Below are positions 35,183-45,323 of a stretch of 64,000 nucleotides of DNA, piece by piece. The notes beneath the pieces are model-generated. The model ran no database searches. It was not told the origin of the DNA and saw only the letters and a list, made by a program, of their open reading frames with translations. Source of the stretch: Lantana camara (lineage: Eukaryota; Streptophyta; Magnoliopsida; Lamiales; Verbenaceae); contig CM074865.1 of the NCBI GenBank assembly GCA_037501455.1, positions 11,540,501 to 11,604,500 of the forward strand, in the 5' to 3' direction. The stretch's first letter is position 1, and each line of letters opens with the position of its first letter. Made by a program: the position numbers and the translations under genes.

Positions 35183-36418
35183 ATGACGACCGCTAGCCCG
35201 CTTCAATCGATCCTAAAGGAAAATAGGCTTGAAGGGTCTAATTATGCTGATTGGAAAGTGAATCTTGACATCGTGTTTGGTCACAAGAATCTGAAACAAG
35301 TGCTCACTGAACCTTGTCCGGGGGTACCAGAAACTACAGCCAATCAGGATATGAGAAATGTTTATGCCAATTGGATCAAGTCCAATGATTTGGTTAGGTC
35401 TTATATCCTGGCATCTGACTCCAATGTTCTCAAGCATCAAATGAATGAGATACCAACTGCTAGGAACATGATGGATCATCTCCATCAAATGTTTGGAGGA
35501 CAGAATCGAGCCAAGAGGCTCGAATTGATGCGGAGGCCGTTAGTTACCAAGATGTCTGAGGGATCACCTGTTCAGGATCATGTTATGAACATGATGGCTT
35601 GCCTGAACGAAATTGAAAGCCTTGGTGCTAAATTTGATGATCTCAGCAAACAGGATATGATCCTATGTTCTCTGCCAAAGTCGTTCGATACCTTCAGGCA
35701 AAATTATTCTATGAACAAATTGGATTTTTCTCTGCCTGAATTGATGAACGAACTTAAAGTGGCAGAGGGAGTGATGAAAGCTAAGGGAACGGTTCTTCTG
35801 GCTCAGGCATCGACTTCCACGGCTCCAAAAGCCAATAAGTGGAAAAAGGGAAAGGGAAAGGTTTTCAATCCCAAGAAAAAGGTTCAAAAGAAGAAGGGTA
35901 AACCTAGCAAGGGAAAATGTTTCCACTGCGGTGAAAATGGGCACTGGAAGAGGAATTGTCCAAAATACTTAGCAAGTCTTCCTGCTAAGCCATCTGGACA
36001 AGGTATATTGATATCTTGTTTGATTGAATTATGTTTAGTTAGAAGTCCACCAGATTCCTGGTGTGTGGACTCCGGTTCAACTAATCATATCTGTAATTCG
36101 TTACAGGGGTTCAAGCTAACCAGAAAGCTTGAAGATGGTGAGATGCAACTACTGCTCGGGGATAATACAAGTATATCTGTATTAGCAGTAGGGACTGTAA
36201 ATTTGTATTTTGGTGATAGGGTTTTGGTACTGAAAGATACTTTGTACATATCGTGTGTTCGCAGAAATCTAATTTCTGTGAGTTGTTTAATAAATAATGG
36301 TTTCAGTGTTTGTTTTGAACAAAACTTTACCATTAAGCAAAATAAAAGGTTTGTTTGCTCTAGCACGGTAAAAGATGGTCTTTTCTTGTTATACCCCGAT
36401 AAAAACCCTAATTCCTAA
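35183..36418 (+). pseudogene. Element C copia Gag-protease (411 codons, ends in a stop)
   Basis: The frame starts with a copia Gag (UBN2-type) region, then a lysine-rich linker, a CCHC knuckle (C246, C249, H254, C259) and an aspartic protease motif DSG at 296-298. It ends at a stop where intact relatives continue into GAG-pre-integrase. The next bases up to 36544 still encode the pre-integrase block with its HLHLGH histidines, but carry another stop near 36524. This part could still yield a Gag-protease protein. As a polyprotein gene it is broken. Gag would form the particle and bind RNA; the protease would mature it. Confidence 0.85.
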
Positions 36419-37399
36419 CTTAACACTACTAAGCTTGACTTACCATCGAAAAGAAAAACCCCTATGCCTAATGAGGCATACAAGTGGCATTTACATCTTG
36501 GTCATATTAATCCAAATAGGATCTAAAGACTAATTTCAGACGAATTGTTGAGTCCCTTGGACTTAACAGAACTACCGGTCTGTGAATCCTGCTTGGAAGG
36601 TAAGATGACCAAGAGATCTTTTAAATCTAAAGGTAATCGAGCCACAGAATTGCTTGAGTTAATTCATACGGATGTGTGTGGCCCTATGAGTATTCAAGCA
36701 AGAGGAGGTTTCGAGTATTTCATCACTTTTACGGATGATTACTCCAGATACGGATACGTTTATTTGATGAGATATAAGTCTGAATCTTTTGAAAAGTTCA
36801 AAGAATTCAAGGCTGAAGTTGAAAATCAAACTGGAAAACGTATCAAGGCACTTCGATCAGATCGTGGTGGTGAGTATCTGTCTACAGAGTTTCTAGAATT
36901 TCTCACTGCAAACGGGATTAGATCTCAATTATCTGCACCGGGTACACCCCAGCAGAACGGTGTTGCAGAAAGGAGAAATAGAACTCTGATGGAAATGGTA
37001 AGATCTATGATGAGTCATGCTACCCTACCAAGTTCGTTTTGGGGCTTTGCACTCGAAACGGCGGCACACATATTAAACCTTGTTCCATCCAAGTCAGTTC
37101 CTAAAACACCAATGGAACTGTGGCGAGGGCGAAAGCCCAGTGTCTCCTATCTTCGGATATGGGAAACCCCAACTCATGTGTTAAGGAAGGATCCTGACAA
37201 GTTGGAATCAAGAACAGAGGTTTGCTTGTTCATAGGTTATCCTAAAGGAACAAGAGGTGGTACATTTTACGATCCGAGCGATCACAAAGTGTTTGTGAGC
37301 ACTAATGCTAAATATCTTGAAGATGATTTCGTAAATGACCACAAAGGTAGAAGCAAAATTGTGTTAGAAGAAATGACAACATCATATTCTGAATTCTAA
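36419..37399 (+). pseudogene. Element C pre-integrase and integrase (broken)
   Basis: Pre-integrase plus integrase core. In the open part starting at 36545 the CESC zinc pair, the catalytic aspartates (residues 43 and 106) and the glutamate (142, spacing 35) are all present. The frame is closed by a stop at 37397-37399 in a linker that should continue into RT. The apparent start at 36545 is an internal methionine. The 36419-36544 stretch is closed by stops. Confidence 0.88.
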
Positions 37400-37420
37400 G
37401 AACCCGTAGTAACTGAAAAT

Positions 37421-39129
37421 GTGTTAGATACATATGATGTACCAGATACAACATATGATGTAGGGACGAGTACACAGCAGCCTCGTCATAGTGGGAGGAT
37501 TGTCAGGGCACCTGACAGATACCTGGGATTAACCCAAGTGGTTGAATCTGAAGTATATGATCCTGTCACATATGATGAAGCTATAAAGGATGTAGACACT
37601 GACCGTTGGGTCAGAGCCATGGAATCTGAATTAGATTCAATGTATTCCAATAAAGTCTGGGAACTTGTAGAGGCGCCTGAGGGCATTAAACCTATTGGAT
37701 GCAAATGGGTCTACAAGAGAAAGAGGGGAGTGGACGGAAAGGTTGAGACCTTTAAAGCAAGGCTTGTGGCAAAGGGTTATACCCAGAAAGAAGGTATCGA
37801 TTATGACGAAACCTTCTCGCCCATAGCAATGCTTAAGTTCATAAGAATTCTCCTATCCATTGCTGCTCATTTTGATTATGAGATTTGGCAAATGGATGTA
37901 AAGACTGCTTTCTTGAACGGGCACCTTCAAGAAGAAATATACATGGCTCAGCATGAAAGCTTTATTGCCAGAAATCAGGAGCATATGGTATGCAAGCTCG
38001 ATAGATCTATTTATGGTCTTAAGCAAGCGTCTAGGTCATGGAACATCAGATTTAATGAGGCAATTAAATCCTATGGATTTATGCAATTGCCTGATGAACC
38101 ATGTGTGTACAAGAGACATCATAATAGTGTTGTAACATTTTTAGTTCTATATGTTGACGACATTCTGCTCATTGGGAATGACACGGGAATATTGTCAGCA
38201 GTTAAGATTTGGTTGTCAAACCAGTTTGACATGAAAGACCTAGGTGAAGCCAGTTATATTCTAGGGATCAGACTTTGTCGTGATCGTAAGAATAAAATGA
38301 TTGGTTTATCACAAGCAGCATATATAGATAAGATGCTGGTAAGATATAATATGGCTAACTCCAAGAAAGGATCGTTACCTTTCAGACATGGAGTTCATCT
38401 GTCTCGGGATCAGTGTCCCAAGAACCCAGAAGAGACAGAAGAAATGAAAGATGTTCCGTATGCTTCGACAGTCAGAAGCCTCATGTATGCCATGTTATGT
38501 ACTAGGCCAGATATTTGTTATGTTGTAGGTCTAGTCAGCAGATATCAGTCAAACCCTGGACCCGAACATTGGATAGCTGTAAAGCATATATTAAAGTACT
38601 TGAGAAGGACTCGGGATTATATGTTTGTCTATCGCAGTGATGAGCTCATTCCTATAGGGTACACAGATTTAGATTTCCAATCTGATTTGGATTCTAGGCG
38701 TTCGACGTCTGGATACGTGTTTACTCTAGGAGGAGCAGCCGTTAGTTGGAGGAGTATTAAGCAAACTTGCATTGCTGACTCCACCATGCAAGCCGAATAC
38801 GTGGCAGCTTCGGAAGCAGCCAAAGAATCGTATTGGTTTCGGAATTTCCTAATGGATCTAGAAGTCGTCAAGGACGGACTTACACCGATCACATTGTACT
38901 GTGACAATGCTGGAGCGGTGGCCAACTCCAAGGAACCTCGAAGCCATAAACGTGCAAAGCACATTGAGAGGAAGTTTCACATTATACGAGATTATGTGGA
39001 ACGTAGAGAAGTGGCAGTGGTGAAAATTGGCTCAGTAAATAATCTAGCAGATCCCTTCACTAAGACTTTGGCGCAAAAGAGTTTTGACACTCATGTAGAA
39101 GGGATGGGCCTTAGATATGTGGCCAATTG
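37421..39129 (+). pseudogene. Element C reverse transcriptase and RNase H (3' end displaced by R1)
   Basis: Open from 37421 through 39129, then running into the R1 LTR for 19 foreign codons up to 39187. RT has VLYVDD at about residue 245; RNase H follows with YTD, QAEY and YCDN blocks and the ADPFTK tail of copia polyproteins. R1 inserted after AATTG within the last few codons. The original stop (TAG, 45307-45309) lies just beyond the right duplication of R1. The domain is otherwise intact, so R1 damaged only the C-terminus. The three upstream stops already prevent a full-length product. Confidence 0.9.
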
Positions 39130-40055
39130 TGTAACGCCCCAAATTCAGGTACGCACGACACGTGTGATTTTGAGGGTTAGGATTTAGTCATAATTCTTTT
39201 ATTTATTAAATTCCTACATTTTATGATAAATGATATAAATGTATTCCAATATGTTTACGTGGAAATAAGAGAAATGTGTATTGATGTGGGATTTAATTGT
39301 TACGTGAATTAATTGTCTAAATTGATTTAATTGCCTAATTGTCCATAATTGTTCAATTTCTTTTGTTCAAGGACCTAATTGCATGAATATATTAAAGGAC
39401 CTAATTGATCTTTTCCAAACTTGGTATACTCAATTGCATAACTTATGGAAATTGGAGGATTGAATCATAAATAATACATATTTCCCTAAAAATATCACGG
39501 TTGTATGCTTCTCCATTCTTCTTCCATTTTCATTTTTGTTCCAAAACAAACAATCACCATCTTCTCTCTCGGCACTCACTCAAGAAGGAAAGGAAATTGA
39601 GAAATCATCATCTTCAAGCTAAAATGTGTTAGGGAATTGCATGATTCAAGCTCAAGCATCCATGATCATTCATCTTTCTTCCTTCAAGTTCATGTAAGTA
39701 GAGATATGTGATTCCTTGGTAGCAATTCATGAAGCTAGGGTTAGTGTTTAAGCTAGCTAACTTGATTATTTGATGCTAGAGGCATGATGTTAGGCCTTAA
39801 ACATGAATTGGTGCATGAAATCTTGAGAATTATGAGATATTATGATGAGTTCATATATGAGCTCAAGTTGGTGATTATGATGATTAAAGCTTGGGTCGTG
39901 TGGTTATATTGAATATTATTGCTTCTCAAGCATGTGTGCATACTTCTCCTCATGAATTATAGCATTAGGAATTGAATTATAAGTGCTTGGGGAGATTTGG
40001 TGTTGGTTTCGAGCTTCCCCTGTTTCTGCTGCTATGTTCTGTTCTTGCTGCGTAA

Positions 40056-40258
40056 CGGGAACGGCCCTTCCCGTTCCCTCTGTATTTAGGGAACGGCCGT
40101 TCCCATATTCTGAATAGTGTGCTTGGCGGCGAGGACGGGAACGACCGTTCCCACTTTGTCTCATAGACGGGAACGGCCGTTCCCATCTTCGGGAGCAGCT
40201 TCGGGAGTAGGGGAACGGCCCTTCCCATTTTCTATTAAAACCTGAAACGGCCGTTCCC
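40056..40258. repeat. Six-copy palindrome cassette in R1 5' LTR
   Basis: Units at about 40056, 40089, 40137, 40169, 40212 and 40243. Two (40089-40104 and 40169-40184) are perfect 16-bp palindromes GGGAACGGCCGTTCCC; the others differ by one or two bases. The 3' LTR repeats the cassette at 43569-43771. Because the units read almost the same on both strands, they produce spurious repeat-peptide frames on either strand. Confidence 0.88.
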
Positions 40259-40672
40259 ATACCCCTGGAGAGGCAGTAAAGTTTCTGCATAAATTTAGCA
40301 TTTCCAATTCCTTCTCTAATCATTTAATTGACCCCAACATGTTATTCTATGATCAATTACATGTCATAACATGATATTTATATGCTACATTCGTGAATGC
40401 ATGTCATCTCGTCATGTGGTTAAGCCGTGCGTCCTATTTGGTAACATTGATGAGTTATTGTCTCACAAGTACACCATGTCCTGTTTCTTGTCCAGTTGTT
40501 CTCCCGGGGCGGAGACTGTGATCAACAGAGCACGTTCACGCATCCATGAGTCGTCGTGTCGCCTGTCAGGTGAGGTTTAATTGCTAGTTACTTGGAACCC
40601 GTATTACCTTATGTGACTTTTGGGCCGAACGGTATAAAGGTATATATATTTTCAAGTGTTTCCAACTATCAA

Positions 40673-40848
40673 GTCGTGTTCTTTAAAGGTAACCGTGTTC
40701 TTTGAAAGTAAATCGTGTTTCTTGAAACTAATCGTGTCCGTGACAAGCAAGTCGTGTATCGTGTTACAAGCAAGCCGTGTATCGTGTTATCGTGATTGAA
40801 CCGTGATCGTGTTGGCGCGTGTCGTGTATCGTGTATCGTGATTTTGGG
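40673..40848 (+). repeat. TCGTGT-rich simple array in R1 LTR
   Basis: Many irregularly spaced copies of TCGTGT, CGTGTATCGTGT and similar words sit immediately before the conserved GGGCCCGAGGGTGAGTG block. A shorter version, with a 19-bp deletion, is in the 3' LTR. R2 has a GATT-type simple repeat at the equivalent place (56878-56910). Confidence 0.65.
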
Positions 40849-41352
40849 CCCGAGGGTGAGTGTTTGAGCCAACCGGGAAGGCATAGGGCTGACGGGTAAC
40901 TCATAACACCTCTCTCAAACCGTGGGGATGTCCCCTGAATCCACCAGGAGGTTTGGTGGAGGAAGGAGTCCCGTACGTGGGAGTCATGCTCCCGACGTAC
41001 GTCGTGTTATCGTGGGTGGTTCGGGCCTTGCAAACCCACCACCATTGGAGAAAGGTGAATTTCGTGTTATTGATCGTGTGCACTTTAATAACTTGCATGA
41101 TAACTTAATTAAATGAAAGTGCAACCCTTGTTCACTGTCGAGGTTGGTTGGAGATCGTGCACGCCCCTCGCTAGGGCCACTGATTGTTATAATAACCGTG
41201 ATTATCGTGTTAAACCTGATAGTTGTAATCTCAGGCGAGTTCTTGATATTCTTGCACTTATATTATTGTTATTATTACTTTAGTTACAAAAGCTTACCCG
41301 AGGTTATAACTTGCATGTTATTTGAGCTAATATATATATGTATGCCCCTCAC

Positions 41353-41371
41353 TCAGTCTTCCATAGACTGA
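41353..41371. repeat. Conserved LTR hairpin TCAGTC-N7-GACTGA (R1 5' LTR)
   Basis: Perfect six-base stem, loop TTCCATA, followed by a pyrimidine-rich stretch, TTCTTGCAGGT and GCTAGGCGG. It is about 0.43 kb from the LTR end. The copy in the 3' LTR is at 44847-44865. Confidence 0.75.
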
Positions 41372-41803
41372 CGCCTCCACCTTTCAGGTTCTTGCAGGTG
41401 CACGCTAGGCGGGAGTCGAGTCGTGTCAAGTCCAGTTCATGTAATCGAGTCCAGCACGGTGCATTTTACTTGTTTATTCATTTATTGTTTAGGAATTATG
41501 TTTACGGCTGATTGTTATGTATTCTAGGAGATGATAATGTATTGATAAGTTAAGCCAGAACATATTTTGTTTTACTTGACAGTCGAGAAATGTCGTGACA
41601 TGTTTATTGGTTATATTCGATCGTGATTAGTTTATGCTTCCGCTTTCATTCGTTGCATGTATACTTTAGTCCCGCCTAGCTGGTCGTGTATTGCATTGTC
41701 ACCCGTTCGCTATAGGTTGGTTCATGTACGGATTGTCCATTTCGTATGTGGATTGACCTATAGTGCGGGGATGTGGCACCTCCACGTGTTCCGGGGTGCT
41801 ACA

Positions 41804-42642
41804 TCTGAGGTGGTATCAGAGCCCGGTTGCAAAACCGGTGTTCTTGAGTCGTGTTGGAGTCGAGTCTAGGTCGAACGGTGTAGGAATTGTTTGCTAACTT
41901 GTGTATTGCATTCATTCTTGTCATTAATTGCTTCCTGCCTGACCTTATGTGCCGTGAAACTTATATGATCAACGTGTCTACGTGAATCTTGTGAAATTAA
42001 TCGCTATAGTTGGCGTTCGGAATTGTTTCTAAATGTGACACGTGCATTGACATCTTAACCGGCATGCACAATTTCGTGATTTTTGTTAGTAAATATTCAC
42101 TCCGGACTTTGGAGGGCTTAAGAAAGAAAAATTTCATTTTCTTTCTTAAGGGGGAGAGACGGCCAAGGAACTAATTTAAGGAATCAAGTGTCAGTCGAAC
42201 TACTACAACGAAGAATTTCAATCCGCGGTGAACGGTACACTTGAACATGCATATCACGTGCATCATGTATTTCATTATTGTTACCTTTAATTTCATTGTT
42301 AGCCGGTTCTATTTTTGTTAGTCCAGAGATGGGGTTCTCTTGGTACTTGTGCGAGAGACGGGGTTCTCTCGTTGTTTGTCAGAGAGACGGGGCACTCTCA
42401 TTCTTAATTGGCAACTTGTTCTAGTGAAAGGTTAGATTTTCTCGCGAGTATTAGAATCCCGGAAAGTTGAGGGTCGTGATTTAACTGTAATGCAAGGAAT
42501 CTCGTGGATTGAAGACCTCTTTCGGACTAATCCCAGACGGGGAATGGCCAACCCCGCGTGGGATGAAAACGGGAGAGTCAAGTAACTCCCCGAAATTCGA
42601 GACAGTGAATCCGAGGACGGATTCTCTTAAGGGGGAGAGAAT
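41804..42642 (+). mobile_element. R1 internal region, non-coding (839 bp)
   Basis: A PBS-like TGGTATCAGAGCCCGG is at 41811-41826, seven bases after the LTR. A three-copy GAGAGA hairpin array is at 42325-42399 and the polypurine tract CTTAAGGGGGAGAG at 42626-42639. Between them is no gene or recognisable domain. The last 300 bases are homologous to the end of LARD1's internal region. The element thus keeps only the replication signals. Confidence 0.88.
42325..42399 (+). repeat. Three-copy GAGAGA-CGGGGT-TCTCTC hairpin array in R1
   Basis: Units at 42325-42340 (degenerate), 42353-42370 and 42382-42399, period about 29 bp. Same unit, same sense strand and same distance from the polypurine tract as in LARD1. 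Confidence 0.8.
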
Positions 42643-45297
42643 TGTAACGCCCCAAATTCAGGTACGCACGACACGTGTGATTTTGAGGGTTAGGATTTAG
42701 TCATAATTCTTTTATTTATTAAATTCCTACATTTTATGATAAATGATATAAATGTATTCCAATATGTTTACGTGGAAATAAGAGAAATGTGTATTGATGT
42801 GGGATTTAATTGTTACGTGAATTAATTGTCTAAATTGATTTAATTGCCTAATTGTCCATAATTGTTCAATTTCTTTTGTTCAAGGACCTAATTGCATGAA
42901 TATATTAAAGGACCTAATTGATCTTTTCCAAACTTGGTATACTCAATTGCATAACTTATGGAAATTGGAGGATTGAATCATAAATAATACATATTTCCCT
43001 AAAAATATCACGGTTGTATGCTTCTCCATTCTTCTTCCATTTTCATTTTTGTTCCAAAACAAACAATCACCATCTTCTCTCTCGGCACTCACTCAAGAAG
43101 GAAAGGAAATTGAGAAATCATCATCTTCAAGCTAAAATGTGTTAGGGAATTGCATGATTCAAGCTCAAGCATCCATGATCATTCATCTTTCTTCCTTCAA
43201 GTTCATGTAAGTAGAGATATGTGATTCCTTGGTAGCAATTCATGAAGCTAGGGTTAGTGTTTAAGCTAGCTAACTTGATTATTTGATGCTAGAGGCATGA
43301 TGCTAGGCCTTAAACATGAATTGGTGCATGAAATCTTGAGAATTATGAGATATTATGATGAGTTCATATATGAGCTCAAGTTGGTGATTATGATGATTAA
43401 AGCTTGGGTCGTGTGGTTATATTGAATATTATTGCTTCTCAAGCATGTGTGCATACTTCTCCTCATGAATTATAGCATTAGGAATTGAATTATAAGTGCT
43501 TGGGGAGATTTGGTGTTGGTTTCGAGCTTCCCCTGTTTCTGCTGCTATGTTCTGTTCTTGCTGCGTAACGGGAACGGCCCTTCCCGTTCCCTTTGTATTT
43601 AGGGAACGGCCGTTCCCATATTCTGAATAGTGTGCTTGGCGGCGAGGACGGGAACGACCGTTCCCACTTTGTCTCATAGACGGGAACGGCCGTTCCCATC
43701 TTCGGGAGCAGCTTCGGGAGTAGGGGAACGGCCCTTCCCATTTTCTATTAAAACCTGAAACGGCCGTTCCCATACCCCTGGAGAGGCAGTAAAGTTTCTG
43801 CATAAATTTAGCATTTCCAATTCCTTCTCTAATCATTTAATTGACCCCAACATGCTATTCTATGATCAATTACATGTCATAACATGATATTTATATGCTA
43901 CATTCGTGAATGCATGTCATCTCGTCATGTGGTTAAGCCGTGCGTCCTATTTGGTAACATTGATGAGTTATTATCTCACAAGTACACCATGTCCTGTTTC
44001 TTGTCCAGTTGTTCTCCCGGGGCGGAGACTGTGATCAACAGAGCACGTTCACGCATCCATGAGTCGTCGTGTCGCCTGTCAGGTGAGGTTTAATTGCTAG
44101 TTACTTGGAACCCGTATTACCTTATGTGACTTTTGGGCCGAACGGTATAAAGGTATATATATTTTCAAGTGTTTCCAACTATCAAGTCGTGTTCTTTGAA
44201 AGTAAATCGTGTTTCTTGAAACTAATCGTGTCCGTGACAAGCAAGTCGTGTATCGTGTTACAAGCAAGCCGTGTATCGTGTTATCGTGATTGAACCGTGA
44301 TCGTGTTGGCGCGTGTCGTGTATCGTGTATCGTGATTTTGGGCCCGAGGGTGAGTGTTTGAGCCAACCGGGAAGGCATAGGGCTGACGGGTAACTCATAA
44401 CACCTCTCTCAAACCGTGGGGATGTCCCCTGAATCCACCAGGAGGTTTGGTGGAGGAAGGAGTCCCGTACGTGGGAGTCATGCTCCCGACGTACGTCGTG
44501 TTATCGTGGGTGGTTCGGGCCTTGCAAACCCACCACCATTGGAGAAAGGAGAATTTCGTGTTATTGATCGTGTGCACTTTAATAACTTGCATGATAACTT
44601 AATTAAATGAAAGTGCAACCCTTGTTCACTGTCGAGGTTGGTTGGAGATCGTGCACGCCCCTCGCCAGGGCCACTGATTATTATAATAACCGTGATTATC
44701 GTGTTAAACCTAATAGTTGTAATCTCGGGCGAGTTCTTGATATTCTTGCACTTATATTATTGTTATTATTACTTTAGTTACAAAAGCTTACCCGAGGTTA
44801 TAACTTGCATGTTATTTGAGCTAATATATATATGTATGCCCCTCACTCAGTCTTCCATAGACTGACGCCTCCACCTTTCAGGTTCTTGCAGGTGCACGCT
44901 AGGCGGGAGTCGAGTCGTGTCAAGTCCAGTTCATGTAATCGAGTCCAGCACGGTGCATTTTACTTGTTTATTCATTTATTGTTTAGGAATTATGTTTACG
45001 GCTGATTGTTATGTATTCTAGGAGATGATAATGTATTGATAAGTTAAGCCAGAACATATTTTGTTTTACTTGACAGTCGAGAAATGTCGTGACATGTTTA
45101 TTGGTTATATTCGATAGTGATTAGTTTATGCTTCCGCTTTCATTCGTTGCATGTATACTTTAGTCCCGCCTAGCTGGTCGTGTATTGCATTGTCACCCGT
45201 TCGCTATAGGTTGGTTCATGTACGGATTGTCCATTTCGTATGTGGATTGACCTACAGTGCGGGGATGTGGCACCTCCACGTGTTCCGGGGTGCTACA
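42643..45297 (+). mobile_element. R1 3' LTR (2655 bp)
   Basis: Copy of the 5' LTR with the same ends. It is followed by AATTG (45298-45302), completing a perfect target duplication inside the end of C pol. Confidence 0.95.
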
Positions 45298-45310
45298 AAT
45301 TGGATTTAGG

Positions 45311-45322
45311 GCAAGTGGGAGA
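45311..45322 (+). other. Polypurine tract of element C
   Basis: GCAAGTGGGAGA directly before the 3' LTR, like the GTAAGTGGGAGAT of family A. Confidence 0.8.
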
Positions 45323-45323
45323 T

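Larger units (their letters stand above)
39130..41803 (+). mobile_element. R1 5' LTR (2674 bp)
   Basis: TGTAACGCCCCAAATT...CGGGGTGCTACA, preceded by AATTG (39125-39129). It is nearly identical to the 3' LTR at 42643-45297; the clearest difference is a 19-bp indel near 40690. It holds the palindrome cassette (40056-40258), a TCGTGT-rich array (40673-40848), a GC-rich conserved block (40846-41045) and the hairpin at 41353-41371. No protein-coding signal. Confidence 0.95.

Noticed and set aside
39916..40323. 135-codon minus-strand frame in the R1 LTR with repeated WERPFP/GNGRSR peptides (also 43429-43836 and a 134-codon frame at 33929-34333)
   Set aside because: The peptide repeats are produced by the DNA palindromes, which read almost the same on both strands. 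The frames are antisense in R1 but sense in R1', have no conserved start or end, and match no domain. I read them as by-products of the cassette.
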